A model generated the notes under the pieces. It searched no databases. It saw nothing but the letters and a program-made list of their open reading frames with translations, and had not been told where the DNA came from. This document shows, in pieces, positions 9,330 to 21,699 of a stretch of 64,000 nt of DNA. How positions within the stretch are numbered: position 1 is the stretch's first letter; the number at the start of each line of letters is the position of its first letter. The position numbers were made by a program, and so were the translations under genes. Origin of the DNA: Isoetes taiwanensis (taxonomy: Eukaryota > Streptophyta > Lycopodiopsida > Isoetales > Isoetaceae); NCBI GenBank assembly GCA_021234155.1, contig JAJEKV010000026.1, positions 2,296,001 through 2,360,000 of the forward strand, written 5' to 3'.

Positions 9330-12300
9330 AGCCTATACTAGCACAATCATCTACCTCGGTCAATCCCTTGGTAGTATTATCCATCCATACATGGACTAGG
9401 CTAATCCAGGATGGTACTCCACATCCATAGTCTCAGGCACTTATCAAGGCATATAAAACCAGCCTAGTATTATAAGCCTTAAACAGCAAATACGACTCTT
9501 TCTTGAACTAAAAATTCCAACTCAATGTAATAAATCTGGGACTGATATTCCTCTAATGCCATAACGGCCTTTGCCATTATAGCCAGGCTAATTCACAATT
9601 TAACCAGCCAAATGTTATCGAATCATCTGTTTATCATATTTATATTTAGTGCAAAATGACCATAATGCTTCAACTTAAATAGAAAAAATAAATGGATTCA
9701 AGCATTTGCCTATCCAAGTAATAGATCCAAGCTATAAATTAAAAAAGGCAGAGTAATATCCCTGTAATTTAAGGACAACACCATTTGTGTAATCTTTAAC
9801 TTGATTCCATCACCATTGCCAGCTACAATAAACGTCACAAGACAAAAGACGCCACATTGAGAGGAAAAAACCTGTACCTGCAGCCAATCAACACAAATTT
9901 AGCATGAAAATGGTAAATTTGTGAGGGCCAAAAGGTATATTGGGTTTTTTTGGCGTATAGCCCTTCACCCAATGTAGCATTTTTGTCATCCGTTAGTAAT
10001 AGAGGCAAATATAAGAAGGAATCAACAGCTTTTTACAATAAATCTCATACACACAAAAGTATCTATAGAGAAGGAGACATCTAAACAGATATGCTCGTAA
10101 ACTATCTCAGTAAAGCCTGTGGCAGCATAGTCTAAATGAAATAAAGGTAGATAATGCAAAGTATTTCAGCATTTGCAAACCTGGATTGCAGAGCTGGATT
10201 GCATGTCTATGCTTCACAGATTCAAATAAACCATGTTAGGTTTTCCACAAAAACTTTCAAGCAAGGGCCGAAATTGGCTATGTCCTTTTCTTAGAGCATA
10301 TAAGAACATGCAGGAGTCACGAATCTTCAAAGAATGGGCCAAAATTTGGGCATCCCATACTGATCAGGCAAAAGAAATCAAGAACAGAACCTCAGGCGCT
10401 TGTCTGGCAGCTGCCGAGAATGATGCAAAGCGATGCACGTTTAGGATTTTCAAAATACTTACCCTAAACATCTCATTATTTTAGACTTTCTATATATTAG
10501 AATTTCATAATATATGTGAACAATCTAGGCTCTCCAGTTACTTACCTGCATAATCTGGAATACTATGGGACTCAAGACTTGATATTATCATGAGAAATAG
10601 AAAGCCACCTTGCAAAATATTGCATTTATCCTCAAATTTAATATCCAATGATAAATGATGCTAGATGGAGTTAAATACCATTGCTTGAAGAAGTCCTAGG
10701 TACTATTTAGAAGTCCTAGGTTCCAAGCACCTAGGTTTGCTCAAGTGCAGTGGTCAATGCAGTATGGATCACTACTATTCATAGTGTATTTCTGAGTTTG
10801 GCTAAGCCAAGATACATGTTCCTATGGTCCTATACCACATGCTATGAGTAGGTTTGGCCAAGGCATCATGCTATGCATTCACTTAGTGATGGTATTAACA
10901 TTAGACTTTCAAATTTAAGAAATCAGTAAGTAGCCAACTTGGAGCCAAGATGTAGCTAACTTGAAAGCCAACATGTGGCTAAATTAAAAATCATTTATTA
11001 ATTTAAAAAAAAAAAAAGAGAAAGTTTTAGACCGAGCTAACTTGGTCATCAGACCTATTAGCCATTCATACTACTTCAGTTAATCCTTCCGTAGTTTTAT
11101 CATTTCGTACAATAACTGAGCTAGTTATAGACGTTACATCTTACCGTGGTGTCAAAAATCTCCTGACTTTGTACAAAATTATCTTTGAACCTCGACACTC
11201 CACAACAAACTCACAGAAAAACTACAACTCTACTGCTGTACAAACTGACCATCCCCATCTACAACACCCAAGAAGTCCCGCCAAATGGCAAACTTCCGCT
11301 CTACTAATCCCGGGAACACCAGAAAGCTTTGAAATAGCTTGTACCTGAGTCGAGGAATCAGAGAGACTGCAGGCTGCTGAATCCCCTGAAAGATCCACAA
11401 CCGCCGCCGCTTCCAAGGGGCAGTTCTCCTTCCTCCTCACTTGCTTTGTAACATTACCATTCTTTTAATATATTGATGACACAGTTCTTCAAAAAAAAAA
11501 AATATATATCTTTGAACCTTAATTCCATAAGTTTCCTTTTAATTATGGAGTTAATAATCCAATGTACATTCAGCATGTTGGGCAGGAATGTAGTGATACT
11601 AGCACAAAGGTCTTTTGACACTTGTGGCCATATTTCTAAAACTGAGTTTAGAACAGCCGTGATTATCTCAGCTATTTCTGTATATACAGAACCATGTGCA
11701 TTGGTTATATCCACCTGTATTCATTCTTGTGTGCTTTGAATAGCCCTAAAAGATATGGTAGCTTTTGGGATTCAGAGCCAATATCCACCATACATTCTTG
11801 TATTCCTTTCTGGATATCCAAGCATAGGTTTTCCTTTTCCTACCCTAGAGGGAGAAAATCTGAACTGGACAGTCTTTTTAAGGCCATTTCCCTTATATGC
11901 CTTGGGCAGATAAAAGATGGGTTGTTTGATGCTTTGTCCATCCCTGATATATATAAATTCTTGGTCAGCCATTCCAAGTTTTTTACGGTCAGCTGGTCGT
12001 TTAAGGCAAATTTAGTATTTTTTCTTTTTTATATGCCTCAGCTATCTCCTGATGCGCCTGTTCTAATACTCCTGAGATAATTTCCTCTTTTTCATCATCT
12101 GTAATATGTGGAAATTGGTATCTGTGCAATTCGAAAATGGAATTACAAATTATCCTGACCTCTGCAAACACCCTATGAAATGATGCTAGCTGAAACCGGG
12201 ATGAAGAGATTGGAAGGTGAAGCTTTATGCAGAACATTATCTATGTCTGTAAAGTTTGTGAGATGGATGGTGACAGGTTGCCTCATCTAGCCGTGTTAGG

Positions 12301-12584
12301 GAGCATGGAAAAAGGATGATATGCAGACATTAAGAAATGGTTAGCAAAGTGGAGGGTGCATTTAGAAAATATGCCACAAGATAAGAATATGGTGCGAAAT
12401 TGGGTCCAAGTGAACAAAGCAATACAAGTTATGGCAGAACATGGGTATTAAATTGGCTTTCTACAAGGAGTTCATGAATCCAAGTCTACAAGAAATGTTA
12501 TATCTATCAGGTAAATTGTCTATTTTTTAAAGACATACTATTTGCCGGATCTGACTTAGTTCCCATCATTTGGCAATTGAAGTG
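9330..12584. other. Gene-free stretch with short unrecognised frames
   Basis: Short frames at 10233-10484 (+), 11222-11440 (-), 11454-11714 (-) and 12001-12237 (-) show no domain I recognise. The last has an acidic helix-like tail (DDEKEEIISGVLEQAHQEIA) and could be a gene remnant. A GAAGTCCTAGGT phrase is doubled at about 10690-10730. Confidence 0.4.
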
Positions 12585-12722
12585 GGTCGATGTGGTGGCA
12601 TCCTCCACGATCGAAGAGATGTAGAAGACAAGGCTCACTTGATTCTTCATTGCCCAGCATATCATTATACGCGCCTCATGATCAGGTATAATATAGAAGT
12701 TAATTTTAATCAGCTTTTTTAA
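12585..12722 (+). mobile_element. LINE-type zinc-finger (zf-RVT-like) remnant
   Basis: A 45-codon frame reads GRCGGILHDRRDVEDKAHLI and then LHCPAYHYTRLM. The E-D-x-x-H-hydrophobic-x-x-x-CP-x-Y pattern is typical of the C-terminal zinc-binding tail of non-LTR retrotransposon reverse transcriptases. The upstream RT is not readable, so this is a short relic. Assignment rests on one motif. Confidence 0.4.
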
Positions 12723-13470
12723 CTTGCCGCCAAAAATTATAGGGGGTTACCTTGTGGAAGTTTTACAACTGAGAGGTGCACATATATAAAAAACTATAAA
12801 TTTCTTCTTGATGATTATTGAGAAGAAGGTAGAGGAGAGCCTAACGATGCTTCATCTGGGAGCTCATTATGAGTATTATTTACTATTCAATGTATATTTA
12901 TCAGACATCTCATACACCTGATGGTCTGAAAGGCGAATCAATATATTTCATTTTATTTCATTTCATTTCTCTCTCCCTTTCCCTCTCCGTCTCCCAGATG
13001 CACGGGTAGAGGTTTAAAATATTACTAATATAATCCGCAGTTCTGAGGAAATGGATTTTACGGTACTCATCTTTTCGTAAATGGGCTCCTCTCAGATGTT
13101 CAAGAAGGCTCTTGCCATTGCAGCTTTGGATTTGGGTGTTCAAGCAGCTCTGTACTCGCCAACTTTTCACTGTAGATCCCTACATTAGCTACTGAGATTT
13201 AATCCATTTTCTTATTCTTCTAGCTTGCCTCAATGTGGCCCTCCTTTGTGACTGATGCGTATTTCATTATGCATCTGGAAACGGTAGAGCTTTGGAGCAC
13301 TGGAATTACGTCCGTTTGGACATGAGAAGGGGTTCTTTTTCATGTTACATCAGGTTTTAGCATAAGTTAGAAGCTCTATGATTCTGTATTGCTCTTCGAA
13401 GAGACAAGATGACGAACTTCTGAGGAGCAGTTTGATGGGCATTGTTGATGCATGTGTTGCCTCCTTCACC

Positions 13471-13568
13471 GCTGTAAATCCTGGGGCAAAGCTCAGGCCT
13501 TTATGTCTCACTCTGTCACTGCTGTAAATCATGGGGTAAAGCTCAGGCCTTCATGCTTCACTCTGTCA
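13471..13568. repeat. Two tandem copies of a 50-bp unit
   Basis: GCTGTAAATC..GGGG.AAAGCTCAGG starts at 13471 and again at 13521 with few substitutions. A third partial phrase (TCATGTTTTT) follows. Confidence 0.8.
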
Positions 13569-13989
13569 GAGCTTCATGTTTTTTAAACGTCAATGTATGC
13601 GAAAATCATGTGGAAGAGCTTTGAGTGTCATGTTTGGCTACACCAAGGCTTCATGTTTTTTTGATGTGCATGGATGTTGTTTCCATATATGCACTACTGT
13701 AAACTGCTAAAGGAATGAAAACACTTCTCGGAATTTTTTGTGAAACTATTCGACTTTGTGTATCTTCTTTAATCTTTTTGCACCAGACATTATTTTGATC
13801 TCTAATGACAGTAGTATAATTTGATACATTCTACTCACTTCAGGATATCTTGACTTCATGGTTATAGTTGCATAATCATAGTGTGACGTGGAAAATGGGA
13901 TTTGACCCCATCTTCTTTTTGGATGGACGGCCAAGGCTGTGAGATATGGCATAATCCATGGTATATTCCATGGATCAAGGGGGCACATG

Positions 13990-14420
13990 ATATCTTTACC
14001 CTGGTTTCGGGGATCCCGGAGGTGTGATCTCGGAGGAGGGGATCCCCACGGGGTGTGATTCTGGAGGACGAGATCCCATAGTAAGCACGCGTTACTGCGT
14101 AGTAACTGCGCAAAAATCGTGCAAAATCAAGGCAAAGTTCTTATGGGTTTTTCTTGCCCGATCCTCCACGGAATCAGATGGGATCTATTCGTGGGTGGTC
14201 GAAATCAACTAAAGGAGAGGATTCGGTAGCAACGGAGGAGGAAACAGGGCGAGCGCCGCTGCAATGGGGCAGCTTCGATCCAGGCAAAAAAAGCCCCAAA
14301 ACTATGCAGTAACCCATTAACTGCGCAGTTGACTATGGGATCCTTGGAGGAGGGGATCCTACGGCGGGATCCTAGAGGAGGGGATCCCATTTGGTGATCC
14401 CAGAGGGTGGGATCAGCCCA
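13990..14420. repeat. BamHI-site-rich foldback region (MITE-like)
   Basis: GGAGGAGGGGATCC-type phrases recur at about 14031, 14346 and 14376. The segment ATCCCATAG..TTACTGCGTAG (about 14072-14105) is matched in inverted, imperfect form by CTATGCAGTAAC..CTATGGGATCC (about 14302-14343). The two arms bracket about 190 bp. No transposase frame is present, so it resembles a small terminal-inverted-repeat element, but no target-site duplication was identified. Confidence 0.5.
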
Positions 14421-14737
14421 AACCAGTGTACATTTATCTTCATCCGATCAAGGGCTAGGATGGAATTAGTATTGCGGAGAGACGAGTATCTAAAAAGAAG
14501 TAGTTTACATGCTAGGGCACATGTTTGGGATTTTAAATTTCAGATTTGATGAATTTTACTTGTAGATTCAAACGATCTGCTGTTAAGTGGACCATTGAGG
14601 GTCCAGCGCCCTGATTGCGGAAATGAAAATGTCTGCTTTATACTGTATTATTATCTTAAGCGTAGGATAGCGTAGGATTTGTTAATGAACACCAACCTGA
14701 AGTTGATGGTCTAGTCTCGCTACTTAGGGTTTTAGAG

Positions 14738-14804
14738 ATACGGAAGACATGGAAACGTCTTCAAGCATGGTGCCAGTTCTTTCAAACCCACAATGCTGTA
14801 AGAA
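14738..14804. repeat. Dispersed repeat, copy 2; copia insertion target
   Basis: Near-identical to 1207-1274. It is cut exactly at AAGAA|TGTTGG, where the copia LTR starts. Confidence 0.85.
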
Positions 14805-15102
14805 TGTTGGAAAACGTATCAGCTATGGACTGATACAAACCTGCAGCACAGAGTGAGCCAATGCGGAAGCAAGAATGGAAGAGACACAATAGGAATAGAA
14901 TAGGAACAATCTGAATGTTCTATGTATTGCATGTAATCTATAAGTATATGGAATGAATGGCACTGAAAGGCCAACAGCCGGAAACAGAAGGCCAAAGGCT
15001 AGAGATGTACATGACGTACTTCTAATGTACTCTAATGTACATCAATGTATCTAGTACATCAATGTATCTAATGTACTCTAATGTACAGCTTGAATTCTAA
15101 CA
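14805..15102 (-). repeat. Ty1/copia long terminal repeat (3' LTR of a minus-strand element)
   Basis: A 298-bp segment starts TGTTGGAAAACG and ends TTCTAACA, giving the TG..CA ends with a short inverted repeat. The adjoining CTCCCCTTTC (15103-15112) is, on the minus strand, a polypurine tract (GAAAGGGGAG) directly before the LTR, as expected. Its inner part has tandem ATGTAC/TCTAATGTAC phrases (about 15005-15086). No second LTR was found near 18.3-18.6 kb. Confidence 0.85.
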
Positions 15103-15133
15103 CTCCCCTTTCAAGCTGGATAATCTGAAGCTA

Positions 15134-18100
15134 CTACAGTGGTATAACACCAAGTGCTGATCTAAACTGTACAAACTTTTGTGTGCCCAGTGGCTTAGTA
15201 AAGATATCTGCAACCATTGCACCAGTGGGCGAATAGATTAATGAAATGATTGCTTTCTCCACCAGATCACGGACATAATGATAATGAATTGGAATGTGCT
15301 TTGTCCGAGGATGATGTCCTGGTCGCTCTGCCATTTTCATGCAACTTTGGTTGTCCACATAAACATGAATAGGTTGCTGCGCAGAAATACCGACATCATT
15401 AAGCAAGTGATCATACCAAATAAGATCTGCAACTCCAGTAGATAAGGCAATGTATTCTGCCTCTGCTGAAGATCGGGCTACAACAGATTGCTTTTTGCTT
15501 ATCCAGCCTACTGCACCTCCATAAAACATGCATGTGCTACCTGTAGTGGAATGAGAATCCCTGTTGTTGCCCCAACTTGCATCAGTAAATGCATGAAGAC
15601 TTGCTGATCCGTTATCATAATAACAGATTCCATACTCTTTTGTTCCTTGCAAATAGCGAAGAACACGCTTTGCTAGCTGCCAATGCTTTAACTCATAACA
15701 ATGGTTAAACTGACTCAATGCAATCACATCAAAACAAAGATCAGGTCGTGTTATGGTCATGAGATACATCAAACTTCCAACAAGCTGCCTATATGGTAGA
15801 GAAGATGACTGCGCATTATCACAAACAGGCTCATCTTCAAACAATTTGAGGCCAGCTTCCATTGGCGTGGAAACAGGTTTACAATCTGCCATGTGAAATT
15901 GCTCAAGCAGAAATTCAGCATACCGCAGTTGGCTGATATGAATTAGCCTCTTCTTCCTATCACGATGTATCTGCATACCCAAGAAATAGCTAGCTGCACC
16001 CAAATCCTTCATCTTAAACCTGCTAGCTAGTTTAGATTTAAGTGCTTGAACATCAAGAAGATTGCTGCCCATTGCAAGCATATCATCCACATATAGCACT
16101 AAAATCAAATACATACCTCCCATGCACTTGATGTAGACATTAGAATCTGTTGTAGCAACCAGAAATCCTTCATGCTTAAGTGCATCATCAAACTTCTTGT
16201 ACCAAACCCGAGATGCCTGCTTTAAGCCATAAATGGCCTTCCGGAGTTTACATACCTTGTTTTCCTGGCCGGGTACTTCAAAACCTGGAGGTTGCAGCAT
16301 ATAGATGTCTTCAAGAAGATCTCCATTCAGGAATGCCGTATCCACATCCATTTGATGAATTTCTCAATCCAATTTGGCTCCTAAGGCAAGCAAAACACGC
16401 AAGCGATTCATTCTCACGACCGGTGAAAATGTCTCATCATAATCAAGACCTTTGACTTGGTTGAAACCTCGAGCAACTAGCCTTGCCTTATACTTGTTAA
16501 GGCTGCCATCAGCCTTGTACTTTTTGGTGAATAGCCATTTGCAATCCACTGCTTTGCGCCCAATGGGCAAATCAGCAAGTTCCCATACCTGGTTTGCATC
16601 CATGGATGCGAGCTCTACCTTAGCTGCCCGTTTCCAATGTGGAGCTTCGGAGGAAGCCCATGCTTCCTCAATGCCTGCTGGTTCACCTTGCGCTGCCAAG
16701 CAACACCATTCAACCAAACTAAGTTCAGCATTTTCAAGAACTTTACGAGAAGGTGTTCTGCTGCGTGGTGACAACGGTTGATCAGGAGGAGGGGGCATTC
16801 CAATGAGCCGAGGATCAGGAAGAACTTGATTATGAGGTGGATCATCATTGATGGGTTGTTGCTCATCCACTGGCAAAGGCACATCTTGCTGCTGGTCCAG
16901 CCTCAAATCTTGAAGCTCAACGAGTGGAGGATCATCAAGAACAAGATATTTGTCTTGAATGAAGTTTCCATCTGCAAGTGGGTCAATACACATAGAATTT
17001 GTCTCATCAAAAACTACTTCTGAGCTGGTGTATACCTTTCTCCGCTCTTGATCCCACAATAAGTATGCTTTATGATTAGGTGCATAGCCAATGAAAGTGC
17101 ATTTGGTGCTACGGGCATCAAATTTTCTGCGCAAATGCTCAGGAACATGTACATAAGCGGTACATCCAAAGGTGCGCAAATGAGAAACATCTGGTTTCTC
17201 TCCAGACCAAGCTTCTTCTGGAGTCATCTCATTATCCAAAGCAACCGTGGTCAATCTGTTTTGCACATGAACTGCTGCAGCAATTGCATCAGCCCAAAAA
17301 TACTTTGGCAAATGACTTTCAGCAAGCATACTTCTTGCCGCATTGCACAAAGTGCGATTCTTCCTCTCCGCAACACCATTTTGTTGAGGAGTAGCCCTTG
17401 TTGTGCATTGACGCTGAATCCCTGCCTGATCACATGTATCATGAAAGAGATCACTAAGATACTCTCCACCACCATCAGTGCGCAATTGCTTGATCTTCCT
17501 CCCTGTCTGATTTTCTACACATGCTTTATACAATTTAAAAGCCTCAAGAGCATCACTTTTCTTGGTTAGAAAATAGACAATTGTTTTCCGACTAAAATCA
17601 TCAATAAACGTGATGAAATATACTGCCTTACCAAGGCGCGCAGACACCTCTGTTGGTCCACAAAGATCTGAGTGGACAAGCTCCAACACTTGTTTAGCTC
17701 TGCTGCCTACACTTGCAAATGATCTGCGAGGGTGCTTACCAAGGATGCATGCTTCGCAAAGATCCAGGTCTGCCTTCATGGTTATCTTCATCCCATGAAC
17801 CATGTTCTTCCGCTGCATTATTTTTAGAGCTTGAACATTAGCGTGACCGTGCCTTTTGTGCCAAAGTAGCACTTTCTCTTTTTCTTTTGCTGATACGACT
17901 AGGGCCTGATTTGGATCAGATACCTCCAGCTCATACAAATTGCCATGTCTTGAGCCCTTGGCCACTATATCCCCTTCAATCCGTGCATTCTTCAAGAAAA
18001 GAACTTCCTTATCATCAAAGAAAACTTGCAGACCAGCATCTGCTGCACATGCAACTGACAAAAGATTTTTTCGCAATTCTGGGACATGTAAGGTTTCTGG

Positions 18101-18300
18101 AAGTACCGTACTTTCACCATTCAATAGCGTGAAATGATATTGACCACTTCCTTGCACTTCAATTTCACTATGATCTCCCAATTGCACCAGACTTTTGTCA
18201 TTTTGATAACTTAAGAATAGATCCCTATCCTTCAACATCACTGATGTGCATGCAGAATGGCGAGCTAAACCTGAACGACCAACCTCGCCTCTTAAAGGCC
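15134..18300 (-). mobile_element. pol: Ty1/copia retrotransposon polyprotein, 5'-truncated and defective
   Basis: Two frames (18448-16364 and 16351-15134) are one pol frame split by a single in-frame TGA at 16364-16366. In order: a protease-site relic (HSACTSVM, where copia has Asp-Ser/Thr-Gly/Ala), GAG-pre-integrase zinc finger (HKRHGHANVQALK..CEACILGKH), integrase DDE with HSDLCGP, FIDDFSR and PQQNGVAERKNRT, reverse transcriptase with YVDDML, RNase H (TDASWG, SSAEAEYIALS), and the terminal DIFTKPLG. The order integrase-RT-RNase H defines copia. Gag, primer-binding site and the 5' LTR are absent: sequence before about 18,280 does not resemble the family. The nonsense codon and the lost protease aspartate make it non-autonomous, though the rest is well kept, so insertion is fairly recent. 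Confidence 0.95.
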
Positions 18301-18594
18301 TTTGCAGGTTTAGGGCTGTCAATAAGGCTACCAAGCCACACGAGAAGTAAAGTTGTGAACAATAGATATGCCATCGTGCCGTATCCCATGGTTGCTGGAC
18401 ATGTGCAAAAACTTGCAAGTTATTTATATGGAGTGCGATGAATAACATAGTAGGAAAGCAACAAATGTTAGCAACATGGGAAGTTCATTACAAAACATTG
18501 GGATTTGAATAATTAAAAGTGTCTTTATATATTTGGTTATTAGACAATTAAAAAAATTTACTACTCAAACATGGCAAGATATACAATATTGTAT

Positions 18595-19710
18595 TCATTC
18601 TTTGAGTTGTGATAACAACAATTTTGACATCTCCAAGCGTCTTTGTCTCACAACCATGGTAGAAGATATTCCAACACTTTGTAAGGCTTCAACAACTTCA
18701 GAAGCTTTGGGTCGTGATGAGAATACGTCTTCACGTAGGCACATCATTCTTGTTTTTTGCTCCTCCAACTTGTCAAGACGTCGTTGGTACATATGGGTTG
18801 GATTAATCCATTGGGCATTGTTGTTATTATTAAACCACTCCATTCGTCGCATAGCTTGCACGAAATCCAGAAGCATCTCATAAATATATCCCAATGCATA
18901 GACATCATGAATTTCGTGTCCCCATACACGATCATCATCCTTTGGTTTCTCAAACACAGTTTCCTCTAACCATGGATATTTTGCTTGTCCATCCGAAAGC
19001 AAGTACCGACACTTCAACAAGGGACGACGGCTCTTTTGGCGTAAAATGAATTGCATTGTCCCAATCACCAATGGCCACCCACACATTTTGGTACTCATCA
19101 TCAAAATGTAATTTGACTCTCTTGCAATTAAGCTTTGTGTGAGTGAAGTGGCCTTTGTGGATCTCAAGGACACCTTCTGCTAGGGCAAGAGCTATCTCTG
19201 GAACATACTGATATACAACTCGCATTTTGCTCCTAAGTTCGCCCTATGTGTTTGTCGGTTCTTCTTGGCGCTCTAGCAATTGCATTTGACCATCTTCTAA
19301 AATGTGACAAGTTATTAGGTAAATAGTCAAACAAGTGTGCAAGTGTCTCTCCATTCATGAAAGGTCGAATCACCATTGGCCCTATGGTATCCCCACTAGA
19401 GCTAGCAACTTCATATGCAAGTCCAATGGATGTAGCCAAAGCGGGATGCGGGCTCTTGAAGCGTATGTATCTTTGAGCCATCTCATACGTCTACGCCTCT
19501 ATCTTTGCCCTTGAAAACCCATCCACTATATAGCTCATCATCTTGGAAGTGTTGTGTTCCGTTGATCTTGATTTGATACGCATGATGTGTTGGTTTCTCC
19601 TCAATAAGGCGTATCACATCCACGGCCTCTACGGGTATGGGATCAACAAAGATTGATGTGTTCATGTGATTCTCCAAAGAAAAGTGGGGCTTGCTAGGCC
19701 CCTCGCCCAC
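18595..19710 (-). pseudogene. Kinase-like (pseudokinase) gene in a CACTA-like segment, frame-broken
   Basis: Successive minus-strand frames read like one protein-kinase fold. 19710-19483 holds a leading part (DELYSGWVFKGKDRG). 19481-19233 has N-lobe-like text (SPHPALATSIGLAYEV, IRPFMNGETLAHLFDYLP). 19225-18950 has IALALAEGVLEIHKGHFTHT followed by IGDWDNAIHF, in the place of the catalytic loop and DFG. 19173-18595 has HEIHDVYALGYIYEML, matching helix F (DV-S-G-I--EML). The HRD position reads HTK and the DFG position reads DWD, so catalysis is unlikely even without the frame breaks. The repeat leader shared with the 53.9-54.1 kb element lies 5'. Family match is by pattern only. Confidence 0.5.
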
Positions 19711-19737
19711 TAGAGCTTCCCCCGATGCAAAGCATTT

Positions 19738-20163
19738 TTAATTACCTCCAATTGGCGTGCATTGAGATCCGCAATGATGTTCTTGTGATCCGCGACGCCG
19801 CTTCTTTGAGGAATTCCATGAAGCTACCCATTCCTTGACACGAGCCTCGGCATTGGGACTTTTAAGCTGCACTGAATACTTCAAACATGTCTTCAGTTCA
19901 TCCATGGGGTTTCCAATCATTGGCTTTACATGTGCGTCAAGGAGAGAAGTTAACATTTCTTCTTGACCTGGCCATTTTTGTGCTAACTCAAATTGGCACT
20001 TCCTTTTCACATGTCTGACAAAATGGTCGACACGCTTGACGGTTTGCATCTCTCGGTCGGGACTTTCGTTAGCACATATCTCATTTATGACCACGCGTCT
20101 AATCTCACTAACCATTTGTGTCTTCACACTCGGGGCCATACCTACAAACCAATTTAGATTCAT
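19738..20163 (-). CDS. Unrecognised 141-aa frame upstream of the kinase-like part
   Basis: Basic, helical protein (SVKTQMVSEIRRVVINEI, RVDHFVRHVKRKCQFELAQK) ending in a basic cluster SSKKRRRGSQEHH that could be a nuclear-localisation signal. It precedes the kinase-like frames by 27 bp on the same strand, so it is likely the first exon or domain of the same element-borne gene. No family recognised. Confidence 0.4.
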   Translation of the reverse strand: MNLNWFVGMAPSVKTQMVSEIRRVVINEICANESPDREMQTVKRVDHFVRHVKRKCQFELAQKWPGQEEMLTSLLDAHVKPMIGNPMDELKTCLKYSVQLKSPNAEARVKEWVASWNSSKKRRRGSQEHHCGSQCTPIGGN

Positions 20164-20430
20164 TAATCTTGCTTTGTGACTTTTTTCAAACCTTCATTAT
20201 GAATCTTTACCTACTTTCTTAAGAGTTAGTTTCCCTTTTAATTTTTTTTTTTTTTAAAACCAACTATTGAAATTTTTTTTTTGCTCTTAACCACTCCACA
20301 TCAGTGTTTCTTTGACATCCCTAACATTTTTAAAAAACAACATTCTTAACTAGAAACCCGAAAATCAATAATGCAATTTTTTTCAAAACCCTAACTGACT
20401 CAGCCTTTTATTTTTCTTTTTTGTTTAAAA

Positions 20431-20541
20431 TTTGAAGAAACAAACAAGATATAAACAATTTGAAGAAACAAACAAGATTAAAATTTGAAGAAACAAACAA
20501 GATTAAAATTTGAAGAAACAAACAAGATATAAACAAGATAT
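20431..20541. repeat. Four tandem copies of an approximately 28-bp unit
   Basis: TTTGAAGAAACAAACAAGAT is repeated four times with TAAAA/ATAAACA spacers. Confidence 0.9.
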
Positions 20542-20561
20542 AAAAAAATAAACAAGAGTAG

Positions 20562-20765
20562 GCGGTGAGCTTGGACCTGGAACACCTAGTCTTCTCCACT
20601 CAAGGCGGAGCCGACCATGCCCTTGTCCAAGTCTCCCCAAATTTTTCTAAACTAAATACATTAATCAATAAAATTACAAGAGTAAATCGGTGAGCTTGGA
20701 CCCGAACACCTAGTCCCTCCCACTCAAGGTGGAGTCGACCATGCCCTTGTCCAAGTCTCCCCAAG
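20562..20765 (-). repeat. CACTA leader repeat (two copies), shared with 53.9-54.1 kb
   Basis: A roughly 75-bp unit containing GGTGAGCTTGGAC, CACCTAGTC, GGAGTCGACCATGCCC and CCAAGTCTCCCC occurs at about 20562-20640 and 20688-20765. A related pair (CTAGTCCTCTCC.., GGAGTCGACC) sits at about 53911-53990 and 54030-54110. In both places the pair lies just 5' of a minus-strand element gene, suggesting a common leader, intron or promoter region. Confidence 0.8.
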
Positions 20766-20934
20766 TTTTTTTTTAACCTAAATAAAACATTAAAATTTTA
20801 TTCTCCTACTCAAACTCAAATTCTTACCTAGAATGTCTACGAGCTGCGAAAATCGATTTCCAAGAGCAACACATTTTGTTATTAGTGTACATGCAAAAAA
20901 ATAAAGGCATTCAATAATTAGAAAACTTACATAA

Positions 20935-20937
<3 letters not shown>

Positions 20938-20974
<37 letters not shown>

Positions 20975-21055
20975 CCATTCACATTAAGAAGATCATTAAC
21001 ATTAAAACTATTTACATTGTTAATTAAAAAGAACTATATATTGACATGTAAAAAC

Positions 21056-21086
<31 letters not shown>

Positions 21087-21350
21087 AGAACATAAAAAGA
21101 AGGGGCCTCGTCTTTCAACGACGTCCCCTTCTTGTAATAAAAAATAGAGGAAGAATGGGCCTCGTCTTTCAACGACGTCCCTCTTCTTCCATGGAAAAAA
21201 AATAGAAGAGGAAGAAGAAGAAGAAATAGAAGAAGAAGAAGAGGAAGAAGAAGAAGAAATAGAAGAAGAAGAAAGGGGAGATAGGAAAGAAAGATTGAAT
21301 AGAAGGAGAAAGTGATGAAGAAGAAGAAGAAGAAGAAAATGAATAGAAGA
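20938..21350. repeat. Poly(A) runs and GAA-rich purine tract
   Basis: A-runs at about 20938-20972 and 21056-21080, then AGGAAGAAGAAGAAG-type sequence at about 21195-21350. The phrase GGCCTCGTCTTTCAACGACG occurs twice (about 21104 and 21150), which links it to the adjacent CACTA subterminal motifs. Confidence 0.85.
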
Positions 21351-21699
21351 TTGGAAGAACGGAAGATTAGAAGGAAAAACCCAATGATTGGAAGAAGATT
21401 GGAAGAAGAAGGAGGAGGATTCGATTCATACTAAGAAGAGGCGAAATGGATTGAAAAAAGAAACAAGGATGGAAAGAAGAGGAGGATATAAATGGGATGG
21501 ATTGAAAACAAACAAGAAAAAACAAGAACCTAAATCTATCAAACAACAAGCCTAATCCAAAAATAGAGTTGATTGATCCATTCAAATACCTTTGGATGCT
21601 TGCTTGAAGCTTGGAAAGGACCGCAAGGATGATCCGCGCCAAAAATCGCCACGAAAAAAAACTCCTCCAAACCGCTTAGAACAAAAAAAAAATAATAGG

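Noticed and set aside
9018-9399. Overlapping frames of 90-118 codons on both strands
   Set aside because: Built on poly(A)/poly(T) and G-rich low-complexity sequence; no conserved motif.
16180-18441. Plus-strand frames over the copia element
   Set aside because: Antisense shadows of the minus-strand pol gene.
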